Assembly (NCBI GenBank): GCA_016874235.1
Contig: VGUJ01000001.1
Location: forward strand, 62,001 to 126,000
DNA: 64,000 bases
Source of the DNA: Gammaproteobacteria bacterium
GTDB lineage: Bacteria > Pseudomonadota > Gammaproteobacteria > Steroidobacterales > Steroidobacteraceae
Direction of reading: 5' to 3'
Shown: in pieces, positions 54,721-63,983 of the stretch
How positions within the stretch are numbered: position 1 is the stretch's first letter
How the letters are laid out: each line of letters starts with the position of its first letter
Notes under the pieces: model-generated
Database searches by the model: none
What the model was told of the DNA's origin: nothing
The model's input: the letters and a program-made list of their open reading frames with translations, nothing else
Program-made: the position numbers and the translations under genes

Positions 54721-56394
54721 TCAGAGCGTCTGTGCTTCGTCGCGCAAGGCGCGACGCAGAATTTTTCCGACGTTCGTCTTGGGCAACTCTTTACGGAAGT
54801 AGACGTATCGCGGCACTTTGTATCCGGTGAGGGATCCGCGGCAGTGCTCGATGATCTGCTCCTCGGTGAGCTTAGGATCTTTTCGAACCACGAAGAGTGC
54901 GACCGCTTCACCTGAGCGTTCGTCGGCTTTGGCAACGGCGGCTGCCTCGAGTACGCCGGAGTGGGTGACGGCGACGCTCTCGACTTCGTTCGGATATACG
55001 TTGAAGCCAGACACGTTGATCATGTCTTTCTTGCGATCTTCGATATAGACGAAGCCTTTCTGATCCATTCGGCCGATGTCGCCGGTACGCAGCCAGCCGT
55101 CTGGCAGCATCACCTTCGCGGTCTCTTCCGGACGTTTGTAATAGCCCTTCATCACTTGAGGACCGCGTACGCAAATCTCGCCGAGCTCTCCGACGGGGAG
55201 CATTTTCCCGTCGTCGTCGGCGATGCCGATCTCAGTCGAGGAGATGGGCAAGCCGATGGAATCGTTGAAGTCGACGTCGATCGGGTTGACACAGGCAGCC
55301 GGCGAGGTTTCGGTGAGCCCCCATGCCTGCGTGAGAATGCAGCCTGTGACTTGCTTCCAGCGTTCCGCCACCGCGCGCTGGACAGCCATGCCGCCGCCGA
55401 GCGTGCAACGCAGTTTGCTGAAGTCCACCTGATCGAAGCCCGGTGTATGAAGCAAGGCGTTGAACAAAGTATTCACGCCCGACATGTAGGTGAACTTATA
55501 TTTTTTGAGCTCAGCCACAAAAGCCGGGAAGTCGCGAGGGTTCGTAATGAGAACGTTGGTCCAGCCCAATCTCAAGAACAAGATGCAGTTCGCCGTCAGT
55601 GCGAAGATGTGATACAGCGGCAGTGCCGTGATGGCGATTCCGACTTCATTGCGTGGCAGGACGGCTTCTGTCCAAGCTGACGACTGAAGAACGTTGGCGA
55701 CCATATTGCCGTGACTCAACATCGCGCCTTTCGAGACCCCCGTCGTTCCGCCGGTATATTGCAGGAATGCGAGATCGTCATGCGTCAGCGCGTGGCGCGT
55801 GAGCTCGAGACCTCGCCCTTCGCGAAGCACGTCAGAGAAGCGTAGTGCCCCTGGAAGCTGGTAGGCCGGTACGCTCTTGCGAACACGCCGAACCACGAAG
55901 TCGACGATGTTTCCTTTAGGAAAGCCCAGCAGTTCACCGACGCTGGTAAGAATGACGGTGCGTACGCTCGTCCTCTCGATCACTTCCTGCAGGACATGAG
56001 CGAAATTCTCGAGGATGACGATGGTCTCTGCACCCGAGTCTTTAAGCTGGTGTTCGAGTTCGCGAGCGGTGTAAAGCGGGTTGGTATTGACGACCGTTCC
56101 GCCAGCGCGCAGCACACCGAACAGGGCGATTGGATACTGCAGGACATTCGGCATCATGATGGCGACACGATCGCCGCGTTTGAGACCTGTGCGGTGCTGC
56201 AACCAAGCCCCGAAAGCCTTCGACTCGTGATCGAGATCGCCGTAGGTGATCTGCCGACCCATCTGAATGTAGGCCGGTCGATCGGCGAATTCGGTGAAGC
56301 ACTGCTCGGCCATGTGCGTCACCGAGGAGTAGCGGCTGGGATCGATTTCGGCGGGTACGCCGGCGGGGTAAGAAGACAACCAAATTTTTGACAT
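54721..56394 (-). CDS. fadD: Long-chain fatty acid-CoA ligase (FadD-type)
   Basis: AMP-forming acyl-CoA synthetase of 557 aa that activates fatty acids for beta-oxidation. The ATP motif is YTGGTTGVSKGAMLSHGN near residue 213, ALPLYHIFALTAN follows, the adenylate site is AWGLTETSPAA, and the C-terminal domain has GWLRTGDIGRMD, the FACS motif and the catalytic lysine in PKTNVGKILRR. Chain-length preference is not readable. A monocistronic gene between dgt (convergent) and tesA. Confidence 0.92.
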   Translation of the reverse strand: MSKIWLSSYPAGVPAEIDPSRYSSVTHMAEQCFTEFADRPAYIQMGRQITYGDLDHESKAFGAWLQHRTGLKRGDRVAIMMPNVLQYPIALFGVLRAGGTVVNTNPLYTARELEHQLKDSGAETIVILENFAHVLQEVIERTSVRTVILTSVGELLGFPKGNIVDFVVRRVRKSVPAYQLPGALRFSDVLREGRGLELTRHALTHDDLAFLQYTGGTTGVSKGAMLSHGNMVANVLQSSAWTEAVLPRNEVGIAITALPLYHIFALTANCILFLRLGWTNVLITNPRDFPAFVAELKKYKFTYMSGVNTLFNALLHTPGFDQVDFSKLRCTLGGGMAVQRAVAERWKQVTGCILTQAWGLTETSPAACVNPIDVDFNDSIGLPISSTEIGIADDDGKMLPVGELGEICVRGPQVMKGYYKRPEETAKVMLPDGWLRTGDIGRMDQKGFVYIEDRKKDMINVSGFNVYPNEVESVAVTHSGVLEAAAVAKADERSGEAVALFVVRKDPKLTEEQIIEHCRGSLTGYKVPRYVYFRKELPKTNVGKILRRALRDEAQTL

Positions 56395-56426
56395 GACGAG
56401 ACTTTAGCCTTTGCCCGGGGTGTGAC

Positions 56427-57062
56427 TCAACGACGAAGCATCGGTTTCAACACCGGCCAGACCGTGTCGAGCATGACGGGCTGGGCTTTGGCTGTGGGGT
56501 GGAGACCATCGGCCTGCATCATGCCGGGGGCGAGCGCGATTTTTTCCAGAAAGAAAGGCTCAAAGGGCAGGCGATAGCGGCGCGCCAGATCGCGAAAGAG
56601 CTGTTCGAAGCCTTGTGAATATCGGAGCCCGTAATTAGGCGGAATCTTCATGCCGAGTAGCAGCACGCGCGCGCCCGATGCCTGCGAGGCTTTGATGATG
56701 CCCTCGAGATTTTGGCGCGATGTCTCGAGGGGGAGGGCGCGGAGGCCGTCGTTACCGCCGAGCTCGACGATGACGATCTGAGGACGGTGTACGGACAGAG
56801 CCCTTGGCAGGCGGGCGAGCCCGCCCGTGGTGGTTTCGCCGCTGACGCTGGCATTGATCACTCGGTATCCGTAACCTTGAACCTTGAGTCGGCTTTGAAG
56901 CAAGGCTACCCAGCCCTCGTTGGAGGCCAGACCGTAACCCGCGCTGACGCTATCCCCCAGAACCAATATGGTGGGGCTGTCGTTGCGCGCCGTATTGCCA
57001 TAGGACCATGCTGGTGCGATCGCAATCAGCAGCGCCAAGACGAAGGAACGTTTCGTGACCAA
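56427..57062 (-). CDS. tesA: SGNH/GDSL esterase, TesA-like (acyl-CoA thioesterase I / lysophospholipase L1)
   Basis: Periplasmic SGNH hydrolase. Blocks I, III and V are visible: VLGDSVSAGYG near residue 35, VELGGNDGLRAL and the His block QADGLHP. A signal peptide (KRSFVLALLIAIAPAWSYG) precedes. I start at TTG 57062, eight bases after GAGGA, giving 211 aa, near E. coli TesA; the track start 57128 adds residues antisense to ybbA. With this start the first codons overlap those of the divergent ybbA gene by eight bases. The tesA/ybbA/ybbP arrangement matches E. coli. Confidence 0.88.
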   Translation of the reverse strand: MVTKRSFVLALLIAIAPAWSYGNTARNDSPTILVLGDSVSAGYGLASNEGWVALLQSRLKVQGYGYRVINASVSGETTTGGLARLPRALSVHRPQIVIVELGGNDGLRALPLETSRQNLEGIIKASQASGARVLLLGMKIPPNYGLRYSQGFEQLFRDLARRYRLPFEPFFLEKIALAPGMMQADGLHPTAKAQPVMLDTVWPVLKPMLRR

Positions 57063-57732
57063 AGATATCGTCCTCGAAGCCCGTGAACTGTCTAAAGAGG
57101 TTAGCAGCCCTGAAGGCAGACTCGCCATTGTGCAGAAGGTTTCCTTTTCGGTTCACTCGGGTGAGTCGGCGGCCATCGTCGGCGCGTCGGGCGCGGGTAA
57201 GTCGACACTCCTGGCGTTGCTGGCTGGTCTCGACACGCCGACCTCGGGCAAGGTGCTGCTTGCTGGGGAAGACCTCACCACGCTTGATGAAGACGGTCGG
57301 GCTCGTCTTCGCGCTGAGCGCGTAGGCTTCGTTTTCCAGTCATTTCATCTCGTCCCGGCGCTCACGGCACTCGAAAATGTGATGTTGCCGCTCGAGCTTG
57401 CAGGCCGCTCCGATGCGAAAACGGGGGCACTTGAGGCGCTTGAGCGTGTCGGCCTGCGTGAAAGAGTCGGGCACTATCCAAGGCAGTTGTCGGGAGGCGA
57501 ACAGCAGCGTGTCGCCATTGCCCGAGCTTTCGTCGTACGACCGGCGGTTCTTTTTGCCGACGAGCCCACCGGAAATCTAGATACCGTCACCGGCGGTCGA
57601 ATTGCCGATTTGCTCTTCGATTTGAACGCCGGCTCGGGAACCACCTTGGTTTTGGTCACTCACGATCGAGCACTGGCTGCACGCTGTAATCGTGTTTGGG
57701 TGATGGAGGCTGGGCGTCTCGCCCCGGGCTAA
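57055..57732 (+). CDS. ybbA: ABC transporter ATP-binding protein YbbA
   Basis: A 225-aa ATPase of the LolD/MacB-like type. Walker A is [18 protein letters not shown], the Q-loop [18 protein letters not shown], the signature [15 protein letters not shown], Walker [12 protein letters not shown] and the switch histidine VTHD. The start is GTG 57055 with AAGGA seven bases upstream. It pairs with the large permease that begins two bases after its stop. A role in lipid or lipoprotein handling at the envelope is inferred from the family and the tesA neighbour. Confidence 0.93.
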   Translation: MTKDIVLEARELSKEVSSPEGRLAIVQKVSFSVHSGESAAIVGASGAGKSTLLALLAGLDTPTSGKVLLAGEDLTTLDEDGRARLRAERVGFVFQSFHLVPALTALENVMLPLELAGRSDAKTGALEALERVGLRERVGHYPRQLSGGEQQRVAIARAFVVRPAVLFADEPTGNLDTVTGGRIADLLFDLNAGSGTTLVLVTHDRALAARCNRVWVMEAGRLAPG

Positions 57733-57734
57733 GC

Positions 57735-60233
57735 ATGCTACGTCGTTCCGCCGTCCTCGGAGTACGCTTGCTCGGCCGCGAATGGAAATCGGGCGAGCTC
57801 GGAATTTTATTGATTGCCCTGATCGTGGCGGTGGGTGCGCTCACTGGAGTGGGTTTCCTCGTGAATCGCATCAGCCAGTCGGTCGCGCTGCAGGCCAATG
57901 AGGTGCTCGCGGCAGACTTGCGCCTTGAGTCAGGATCAGCCGCACCAGAAGGAACCTACGTTAGCGAGGCGACGACGCGCGGATTGCGGACGGCGCGTAG
58001 CACATCGGTGCTGAGTGTCGTGTTCCGAGATGATCGAAACCAACTTGCCAACGTACGTGCGGTCAGCGAGGGCTATCCGCTGCGCGGCACGGTGGGCGTT
58101 GCAGACGAGGCGTTCGGTGTTCCGGTTGCCGTCACCCGTGGCCCCGCGCGTGGAGAGGTCTGGCCCGACTCCAAGCTACTCGCAGCCCTCGAGGTGTCTG
58201 TCGGCGATACCCTCTCGGTCGGCGCCGCCACGTTCCGTGTTACCCGCGTGCTCATCACTCGACCCGATCAAGGCGGTGGGTTCGGTGAACTCGCGCCGTC
58301 GATGCTCATGCACGCCGATGATTTACCGTCGACTCGGCTGCTTCAGCCAGGCTCTCGTGCAACGCACGCTTTGCTGTTCGCCGGAGAGCGCGATGCTGTC
58401 GTGAGCTTCAAGGCTTGGCTCAAAAAGACCAAACAACGTGGGCAGCGCCTACTCGATGTCAGTGAGGCGAGTCCTCAAATACAAAATGCGATCGATCGCG
58501 CGGGCCGCTTTCTGAGTCTGGCGAGTCTCGTTGCGGTTTTACTCTGCGCGATCGCTGTCGCCATGGCTGCCAGACGCTACGTTCAGCGCCACCTCGATTC
58601 CGTTGCCCTACTCAAAACCGTGGGCGCGACGCGCGCATTCACGCTATCGATGAGTCTCGTCCAGCTTTGCATCATCGCGATTGCGGCCGCACTCATCGGA
58701 TCGGGAGTCGGCTATCTTGCTCAAGAGTGGTTGCTGCGCGCACTCGAGGGGCTGTTGCGCGCGAATCTCCCGCCACCCAATTTATTTCCGCTCGGACTCG
58801 GATTTCTCACCGCAATCGCGCTGCTTGCGGGATTCGCCCTTCCGCCTTTGCTTCAGCTGTCTCGAGTACCGGCGATTCGGGTGCTCCGCCGAGACATAGA
58901 GCCGCCACCGCCTGTGGTCTGGCTCGCGTTTGGCCCGGCGATCGCTGCCGTCGTTTTTCTTATATGGTGGGTTGTACGTGACGTACGGCTCTTCGCTGGT
59001 TTTACCGTCGGGCTCACAGTCTTCACGGTGATTCTCGCGCTCGCGGGCTGGGCGATGGTTCGCCTGGCGGGTTCGATGCGAGGCACGGTCGGCGTGTCTT
59101 GGCGTTACGGTATCGCGAACTTGAGTCGTCGCCGCGCCGAAAGCGTGGTGCAGATCGTGGCTTTCGGTCTTGGAATCATGGTGCTTTTACTGCTTGCGGT
59201 CGTGCGTAACGACTTGCTGACCGATTGGCGCCGAAGTCTTCCAGAAAACTTGCCGAATTTTTTCTTCATCAATATTCCGCCTGATGAGCGCGTGGCGTTT
59301 TTTGATTTTCTCGATGAGCAAGGCGCTTCGAGATCTCGTGCATTGCCGATGATTCGGGCGCGGCTCACGCAGATTAACGGGCAGCCGATACAGACCTTGC
59401 AATTCATTGATCCTCGTGGCGAAGGGTATTCGCGTCGTGACCAGAACATCACTTGGCAAGCCGAGCTCGGCGATGACAACCAGATCGTGTCGGGACGCTG
59501 GTGGACTCCGGCTGAGCATGGACGTTCTCTCGTATCGATCTCAGATGAGTATCAGGAAGGCCTCGGGCTCAAGATCGGCGATCGCATGACGTTCGATATC
59601 GCCGGTGAAATCATCGAGGCGGAGGTTGCGAGCGTTCGCAAGATCAAGTGGGATAGCTTCCAGCCCAATTTCTTCATCGTCTTCCCACCGGGACTACTCG
59701 ATGAGCTCGCAGGGACGTGGATGACGAGCGCCTACTTCAAACCAGGCGATGGACGCGTGATCTCTAATCTGGTTCGCCGATTCCCCAGCGTATCGGTTTT
59801 CGATCTCGACGATCTGCTGTCCCAGGTTCGCTCCGTAGTCGATAAAGCCGCGATGGCGGTTCAAAGCGTTTTTGTGTTCACGCTGTTCTCGGGCCTCGTC
59901 GTATTGCTCGCAGCCGTGCAGGCTTCGCGCGACGAGCGACGTTACGAAAGCGCGATGTTGCGTACCTTGGGCGCGAGTCGTGGAACAGTAGCGCGTGGCA
60001 TCTTGGCCGAGTTCAGTGCGCTCGGCCTGCTTTCGGGCCTTCTTGCCGCGACAGGCGCTTCGATCGCTGGATACTTTCTTGCGCAGCAGATACTGCAGGT
60101 GTCCTATTCCTTCGATCCTTTACTGTGGTTGTTCGGCTTGTTAGGTGGTGGTGCGCTGGTTGCGGTAAGCGGTTGGCTGGCGACGCGTAGTGTTTTGAAG
60201 CAACCGCCGGCGAGCACCTTGAGGGGCGGCTGA
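57735..60233 (+). CDS. ybbP: FtsX-family ABC transporter permease YbbP
   Basis: An 832-aa permease of the YbbP type with about ten spans. It has an N-terminal span (ELGILLIALIVAVGALTGVGFL), a large periplasmic region (~50-255), a first FtsX module (~258-400, with SVALLKTVGATRAFTLSMSL), two further central spans and a second periplasmic domain. A last FtsX module carries AMLRTLGASRGTVARGILAEF. ATG 57735 is chosen because it directly follows the ybbA stop; the track start 57696 lies inside ybbA. Confidence 0.93.
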   Translation: MLRRSAVLGVRLLGREWKSGELGILLIALIVAVGALTGVGFLVNRISQSVALQANEVLAADLRLESGSAAPEGTYVSEATTRGLRTARSTSVLSVVFRDDRNQLANVRAVSEGYPLRGTVGVADEAFGVPVAVTRGPARGEVWPDSKLLAALEVSVGDTLSVGAATFRVTRVLITRPDQGGGFGELAPSMLMHADDLPSTRLLQPGSRATHALLFAGERDAVVSFKAWLKKTKQRGQRLLDVSEASPQIQNAIDRAGRFLSLASLVAVLLCAIAVAMAARRYVQRHLDSVALLKTVGATRAFTLSMSLVQLCIIAIAAALIGSGVGYLAQEWLLRALEGLLRANLPPPNLFPLGLGFLTAIALLAGFALPPLLQLSRVPAIRVLRRDIEPPPPVVWLAFGPAIAAVVFLIWWVVRDVRLFAGFTVGLTVFTVILALAGWAMVRLAGSMRGTVGVSWRYGIANLSRRRAESVVQIVAFGLGIMVLLLLAVVRNDLLTDWRRSLPENLPNFFFINIPPDERVAFFDFLDEQGASRSRALPMIRARLTQINGQPIQTLQFIDPRGEGYSRRDQNITWQAELGDDNQIVSGRWWTPAEHGRSLVSISDEYQEGLGLKIGDRMTFDIAGEIIEAEVASVRKIKWDSFQPNFFIVFPPGLLDELAGTWMTSAYFKPGDGRVISNLVRRFPSVSVFDLDDLLSQVRSVVDKAAMAVQSVFVFTLFSGLVVLLAAVQASRDERRYESAMLRTLGASRGTVARGILAEFSALGLLSGLLAATGASIAGYFLAQQILQVSYSFDPLLWLFGLLGGGALVAVSGWLATRSVLKQPPASTLRGG

Positions 60234-60256
60234 TCGTACAAACTCCGGAGGTCATC

Positions 60257-60466
60257 ATGACAAGACTCATGTGGTCCAACACTTCGTTTAGGCCTTTGAC
60301 CTCGCTTCTCGTCATCGCCTTGATCGTTCCGGTCGTTCTTGCGGATACGGGTATCAAGCAGAGCCAAGAGTCGACCAAGCTCGATGCCCGCCAGGTCCAG
60401 TTTGTCACCAAGCTTCCCAAGAACGGCACCGCGATAGTGAGTTACCGGGTTCGGTACACTTGGTAG
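60257..60466 (+). CDS. Small secreted protein, possible remnant of a DUF4139-type gene
   Basis: A 69-aa ORF with a strong GGAGG six bases before its ATG, so translation is likely. Residues ~13-30 form a signal peptide (PLTSLLVIALIVPVVLADT). The rest is polar and ends NGTAIVSYRVRYTW, which resembles the last beta strands of DUF4139-like secreted proteins. It could be a real small protein or a signal peptide joined to a C-terminal remnant by deletion. No named family is recognised. It lies 23 bases after ybbP. Confidence 0.55.
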   Translation: MTRLMWSNTSFRPLTSLLVIALIVPVVLADTGIKQSQESTKLDARQVQFVTKLPKNGTAIVSYRVRYTW

Positions 60467-60477
60467 TCCGAGGTTCG

Positions 60478-60984
60478 TCAGACCCCGCCGAGAAAGTCCT
60501 GTTTGCCGACGTCGACCCCCGCCTGCCTGAGCAGGGAGTAGGTCGCGGTCACGTGAAAGTAGAAGTTCGGTAACGCCCAGCGCTGAATGAAGGGCAGGCC
60601 ATCCATCTCCAACGTCCGGGTTCGTAGCGGCACCACGATGTGACGGGTCTCGGCGCCCTCGAGCTGGGAGGGCTGCACGGTTTTCATCCAATCGAGGGTC
60701 TTGTGGACCCTCGCGATCAGTTCGTCGAGCGTCTGCTCCTCATCCGGAAACTTAGGCGGCTCGATCCCGGCCAATCGTGCCGTGCTGTTCTTCGCGAAGT
60801 CCGTCGACAACTGAACCTGTCGTTTAAGCGGGAACATATCGGGCGCCAGACGCAGCCCCTCGAGTACCCCCGGCTCCAGCTTTTTCGCCTCGGCATGCGC
60901 CTTCGCCTTTCCCAAAATCTGGGCGAGGTTTTGGAGCATGGGGGTGAACAGTTCGGACGTACAGGCGTGAACGCTGAGCGACAT
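60478..60984 (-). CDS. DUF1993 family protein
   Basis: A 168-aa mainly helical cytosolic protein of the DUF1993 type, a DinB-like four-helix fold. It starts MSLSVHACTSELFTPMLQNLAQILGKA and includes LSTDFAKNSTARLAG, TLDELIARVHKTLDWM and the C-terminal ALPNFYFHVTATYSLLRQAGVDVGKQDFLG, which is the family's most conserved part. ATG 60984 is chosen with GGAG six bases upstream; the track start 61398 runs into the LysR gene. Function unknown. It is divergent from the LysR regulator, which may control it. Confidence 0.87.
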   Translation of the reverse strand: MSLSVHACTSELFTPMLQNLAQILGKAKAHAEAKKLEPGVLEGLRLAPDMFPLKRQVQLSTDFAKNSTARLAGIEPPKFPDEEQTLDELIARVHKTLDWMKTVQPSQLEGAETRHIVVPLRTRTLEMDGLPFIQRWALPNFYFHVTATYSLLRQAGVDVGKQDFLGGV

Positions 60985-61129
60985 GTCGGTCTCCGTAGGC
61001 GAGTGACTCTTCGATGATCGAACAGCATGGTAACCGTCGGCGATACAATTTAGGGGCGTTCGGATGCTCTTGCCATTTTGATTCTCGGGAGAAACAATAA
61101 GCGGCAATTGGCCTCTCGGAGTCTCACCC

Positions 61130-62038
61130 ATGTCGCAGTTTTGGTCTCCGGCGCATATGGCGACCTTTGCCAAAATCATCGATCTGAACGGATTTTCCGC
61201 AGCGGCCAGAGCCCTCGGCGTTCCTAAGGCGGCGGTCAGCCGTGCGATCGCGGAGCTTGAGGATGAGCTCGGGGTGAAGCTCATGACCCGAACGACCCGA
61301 AGGCTGACGTTGACCCCGGCAGGTGAGCGGCTGCTCCCAGCGTGTCGCGCCATTCTGCAATCGACGGATGACGCGCGCCGGCTTGCCGGAGAACTCATCG
61401 AGTCGCGAGGCGGGCCGCTGCGAGTCTTGGCCGAACCGACCTTCGGGCGGGTACTGCTCGCCCCCCTCGTACCTCGATTCCTCGAGCGGTATCCGAAGAT
61501 CCCGCTCGAGGTCGAGCTCGGGGACCTTTCCTCCGGACTTCAGGTCGAGCATGACCTCGTGATTCGGGTGGGCGAGGACCCTTCGACTGATCGGGTGTCT
61601 CGTGTGCTCGGCGCTCCACCGGCGATCTTGTGCGCGACCCCGACCTACCTCCAAAAGGCTGGGGAGCCGATCGCCCCAGGCGACTTGGCTCGTTTCGACA
61701 TGCTTACTCCGGAGACGCCGCCCGGCTCCCTGTTCGTGCTTCGGCTGACTCATGGCAAGCGTCGAGAGGAAGTCAGTATCAGTCCCAAGTTGGCCGTGAA
61801 TGATCCAGCGCTCCTGCACGCCTCGGTCGCGGCGGGCCTCGGAATCGGTGTGTTACCCGAGTTTTTGTGTCGGCAGGGGCTCGCCTCGCAGCGTCTCAAA
61901 AAAGTCCTGCCCGATTGGCGTCCGCCCGAGCAGGCGCCGCTGTATGCGGTGTATCCCGGACGGCTCGCCGAGGACGAGCGGGTCAAGGCGTTTGTCGATT
62001 TTCTCGCGGCCAATCTCGTCCCGGCCCTCGCGGGTTAG
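61130..62038 (+). CDS. LysR-family transcriptional regulator
   Basis: A 302-aa regulator. The winged helix-turn-helix is in residues ~4-62 (FAKIIDLNGFSAAARALGVPKAAVSRAIAELE, then RTTRRLTLTPAG), followed by the usual linker helix and a periplasmic-binding-fold effector domain beginning GPLRVLAEPTFGRVLL. CGGAG stands eight bases before the ATG. It is divergent from the DUF1993 gene with 145 bases between, a typical LysR arrangement, and 60 bases upstream of the acyl-CoA dehydrogenase gene. The effector is unknown. Confidence 0.92.
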   Translation: MSQFWSPAHMATFAKIIDLNGFSAAARALGVPKAAVSRAIAELEDELGVKLMTRTTRRLTLTPAGERLLPACRAILQSTDDARRLAGELIESRGGPLRVLAEPTFGRVLLAPLVPRFLERYPKIPLEVELGDLSSGLQVEHDLVIRVGEDPSTDRVSRVLGAPPAILCATPTYLQKAGEPIAPGDLARFDMLTPETPPGSLFVLRLTHGKRREEVSISPKLAVNDPALLHASVAAGLGIGVLPEFLCRQGLASQRLKKVLPDWRPPEQAPLYAVYPGRLAEDERVKAFVDFLAANLVPALAG

Positions 62039-62098
62039 AATTCGCCATCCCCTGTTATTCAACGTGTCCAGCCCAGGCCGGGCAAAAGGATTTCGACG

Positions 62099-63883
62099 AT
62101 GTACCGTGCACCGCTCAAAGATTTGCAGTTTGTCATCCATGAGTTGCTTGATGAGAGCGCTCTGCAGGGCTGTCCGGCCTTCGCCGACTATTCGCCTGAG
62201 GTTGCCGATGCGATTCTCGAAGAGGCCGGCAAGTTCGCTGAGAACGTCCTCGATCCGCTCTACAAGAGCTCTGATCGTGAGGGCGCGCGCTGGACACCTG
62301 AAGGTGTCTTGACGCCGAAGGGTTTCAAGGCGGCCTATCAGCAATATGTCGAAGGGGGCTGGGCGGGACTGCGTGCTTCGCAAGAAAGTGGCGGCCAAGG
62401 CGCGCCCACGATGATCGGAACGGCCGTCGAAGAAATGTGGGCGGCTTCGAACTTGTCATTCAAGCTGTGCCCGATGCTGACGCAGGGCGCCGTCGAGGCG
62501 CTTGAGCATTACGGCACGGATCATCAAAAAAATCTCTTTCTGCCGAAAATGGTGAGTGGGGAGTGGACGGGTACCATGAACCTGACCGAACCTCAGGCGG
62601 GTTCGGACCTCGCCGCCATCCGCACGCGCGCCACACCCGAGGGTGATCAATATCGCGTGTTCGGCCAAAAGATTTTCATCACGTACGGCGAACACGATTT
62701 AACGCCGAACATCATTCATCTCGTTCTGGCGCGCATCGATGGTGCTCCGCCGGGCGTGAAGGGTATCTCGATGTTCATCGTGCCCAAGGTGCTCGTGAAC
62801 GACGATGGATCGCTCGGCGCACGCAACGACGTGCAGTGCATTTCGATCGAGCACAAGCTCGGCATCCACGGCAGCCCAACTTGCGTCATGGCTTACGGTC
62901 AAAAAGACGGCGCGATCGGTTATCTCGTCGGCGAGCCCAATCGCGGACTCGAATACATGTTCGTCATGATGAATGCGGCGCGCCTTTCCGTGGGTCTCGA
63001 GGGTTACGCTGTCGCGGAGCGCGCGTTCCAACAGGCCGCCGAGTGGGCTCGCACCCGTGTGCAGGGCAAGCCTCCGGTTGCTCTCCCTCCGGGACCTGCG
63101 CCGATCATTCATCACCCTGACGTCAAGCGCCTGGTGTTGACGATGCGCTCGCAAGTTGAGGCGCTGCGCGCAGTCGCACTCTATGGGGCCTATCAACTCG
63201 ACGTCGGCGGAAAGCATGCAGATGAAGGGATGCGTCGCGCCGCGCAAGCTCGAGGTGATCTGCTCATTCCGGTGATCAAGGGCTGCAGCACCGAGGCGGG
63301 CATCGAGTTGGCATCGCTCGGCGTGCAAGTTCATGGCGGTATGGGCTTCATCGAAGAGACCGGTGCGGCTCAGGCCTATCGAGACGTACGCATCACCACG
63401 ATTTACGAGGGGACGACGGCAATCCAGTCCAATGATTTCATTGGGCGCAAGATTGCACGTGATCGGGGCGCGGCGATGGCGGCGCTTATCGCCGATATGC
63501 GTCGCGAACTCGCGGCGATCAAGGGCGGTGACTCTGCCATCGAAACTGTACGCACTGACGCGCTCGCGGCTGTCGATACGCTCGAGGCAGCGGTTCGCCA
63601 GATTCTCGAGTCGTTTGCCCAAGGGCCCGAGCGTGCTTTGGCCGTTTCAGTACCGATGTTGCGACTTGCGGGTTATGTGCTTGGCGGCTGGTTGCTCGCA
63701 AAGTCGGCGGACGTCGCCGCTCGAAAGTTGGTGGCAGGCGCCGAAGACAAAGATTTCCTTCGTGGCAAGATTACCTCGGCGCGTTTCTATGCCGCGCACG
63801 TGCTGCCGCAGGCGCAGGCTCTGGTCAAAGTGGTGACCGCGGGCGCCTCGAGTGTGCTCGAAGCCGATGCGGCGATCCTCTGA
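62099..63883 (+). CDS. Acyl-CoA dehydrogenase, ~600-residue class
   Basis: FAD enzyme that introduces the 2,3-double bond into acyl-CoA thioesters. The flavin and substrate motifs are TGTMNLTEPQAGSDLAAIRT (~155) and VFGQKIFITYGEHD, and the catalytic glutamate lies in ITTIYEGTTAIQSNDF (~440). At 594 aa it belongs to the longer group with an extra C-terminal helical domain and the N-terminal YRAPLKDLQFVIHEL stretch, which includes DmdC-like and FadE-like enzymes. The substrate is not readable. Confidence 0.92.
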   Translation: MYRAPLKDLQFVIHELLDESALQGCPAFADYSPEVADAILEEAGKFAENVLDPLYKSSDREGARWTPEGVLTPKGFKAAYQQYVEGGWAGLRASQESGGQGAPTMIGTAVEEMWAASNLSFKLCPMLTQGAVEALEHYGTDHQKNLFLPKMVSGEWTGTMNLTEPQAGSDLAAIRTRATPEGDQYRVFGQKIFITYGEHDLTPNIIHLVLARIDGAPPGVKGISMFIVPKVLVNDDGSLGARNDVQCISIEHKLGIHGSPTCVMAYGQKDGAIGYLVGEPNRGLEYMFVMMNAARLSVGLEGYAVAERAFQQAAEWARTRVQGKPPVALPPGPAPIIHHPDVKRLVLTMRSQVEALRAVALYGAYQLDVGGKHADEGMRRAAQARGDLLIPVIKGCSTEAGIELASLGVQVHGGMGFIEETGAAQAYRDVRITTIYEGTTAIQSNDFIGRKIARDRGAAMAALIADMRRELAAIKGGDSAIETVRTDALAAVDTLEAAVRQILESFAQGPERALAVSVPMLRLAGYVLGGWLLAKSADVAARKLVAGAEDKDFLRGKITSARFYAAHVLPQAQALVKVVTAGASSVLEADAAIL

Positions 63884-63896
63884 CCGAGGGTGCGTC

Positions 63897-63983
63897 GTGA
63901 ATACCGAGCTTGACTGGATATCCCGGCGCGAGTTTCTCGTCGGATCGGTTACAGCATTGGGTGTGGCGAGTGGAGCGTCTTAA
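63897..63983 (+). CDS. Truncated Tat-signal ORF at the right edge
   Basis: From GTG 63897, just after the acyl-CoA dehydrogenase stop, the frame reads a short lead and then SRREFLVGSVTALGVASGAS before TAA at 63981. The twin-arginine motif SRREFLV followed by a hydrophobic stretch is a clear Tat signal peptide, but it ends after 28 residues. Either a frameshift or nonsense change broke the gene, or the base calls at the edge are wrong. Only 17 bases of the window remain, so the downstream domain cannot be seen. Confidence 0.5.
   Translation: MNTELDWISRREFLVGSVTALGVASGAS

Noticed and set aside
62699-63622. 307-aa minus-strand ORF within the acyl-CoA dehydrogenase
   Set aside because: Shadow of a strongly conserved gene with no domain or SD site of its own.
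62099-63883. Acyl-CoA dehydrogenase as a component of the 3-hydroxypropionate pathway
   Set aside because: It lies more than 40 kb away with a LysR gene and belongs to a broad beta-oxidation family; nothing in the sequence ties it to pcs-mcr.
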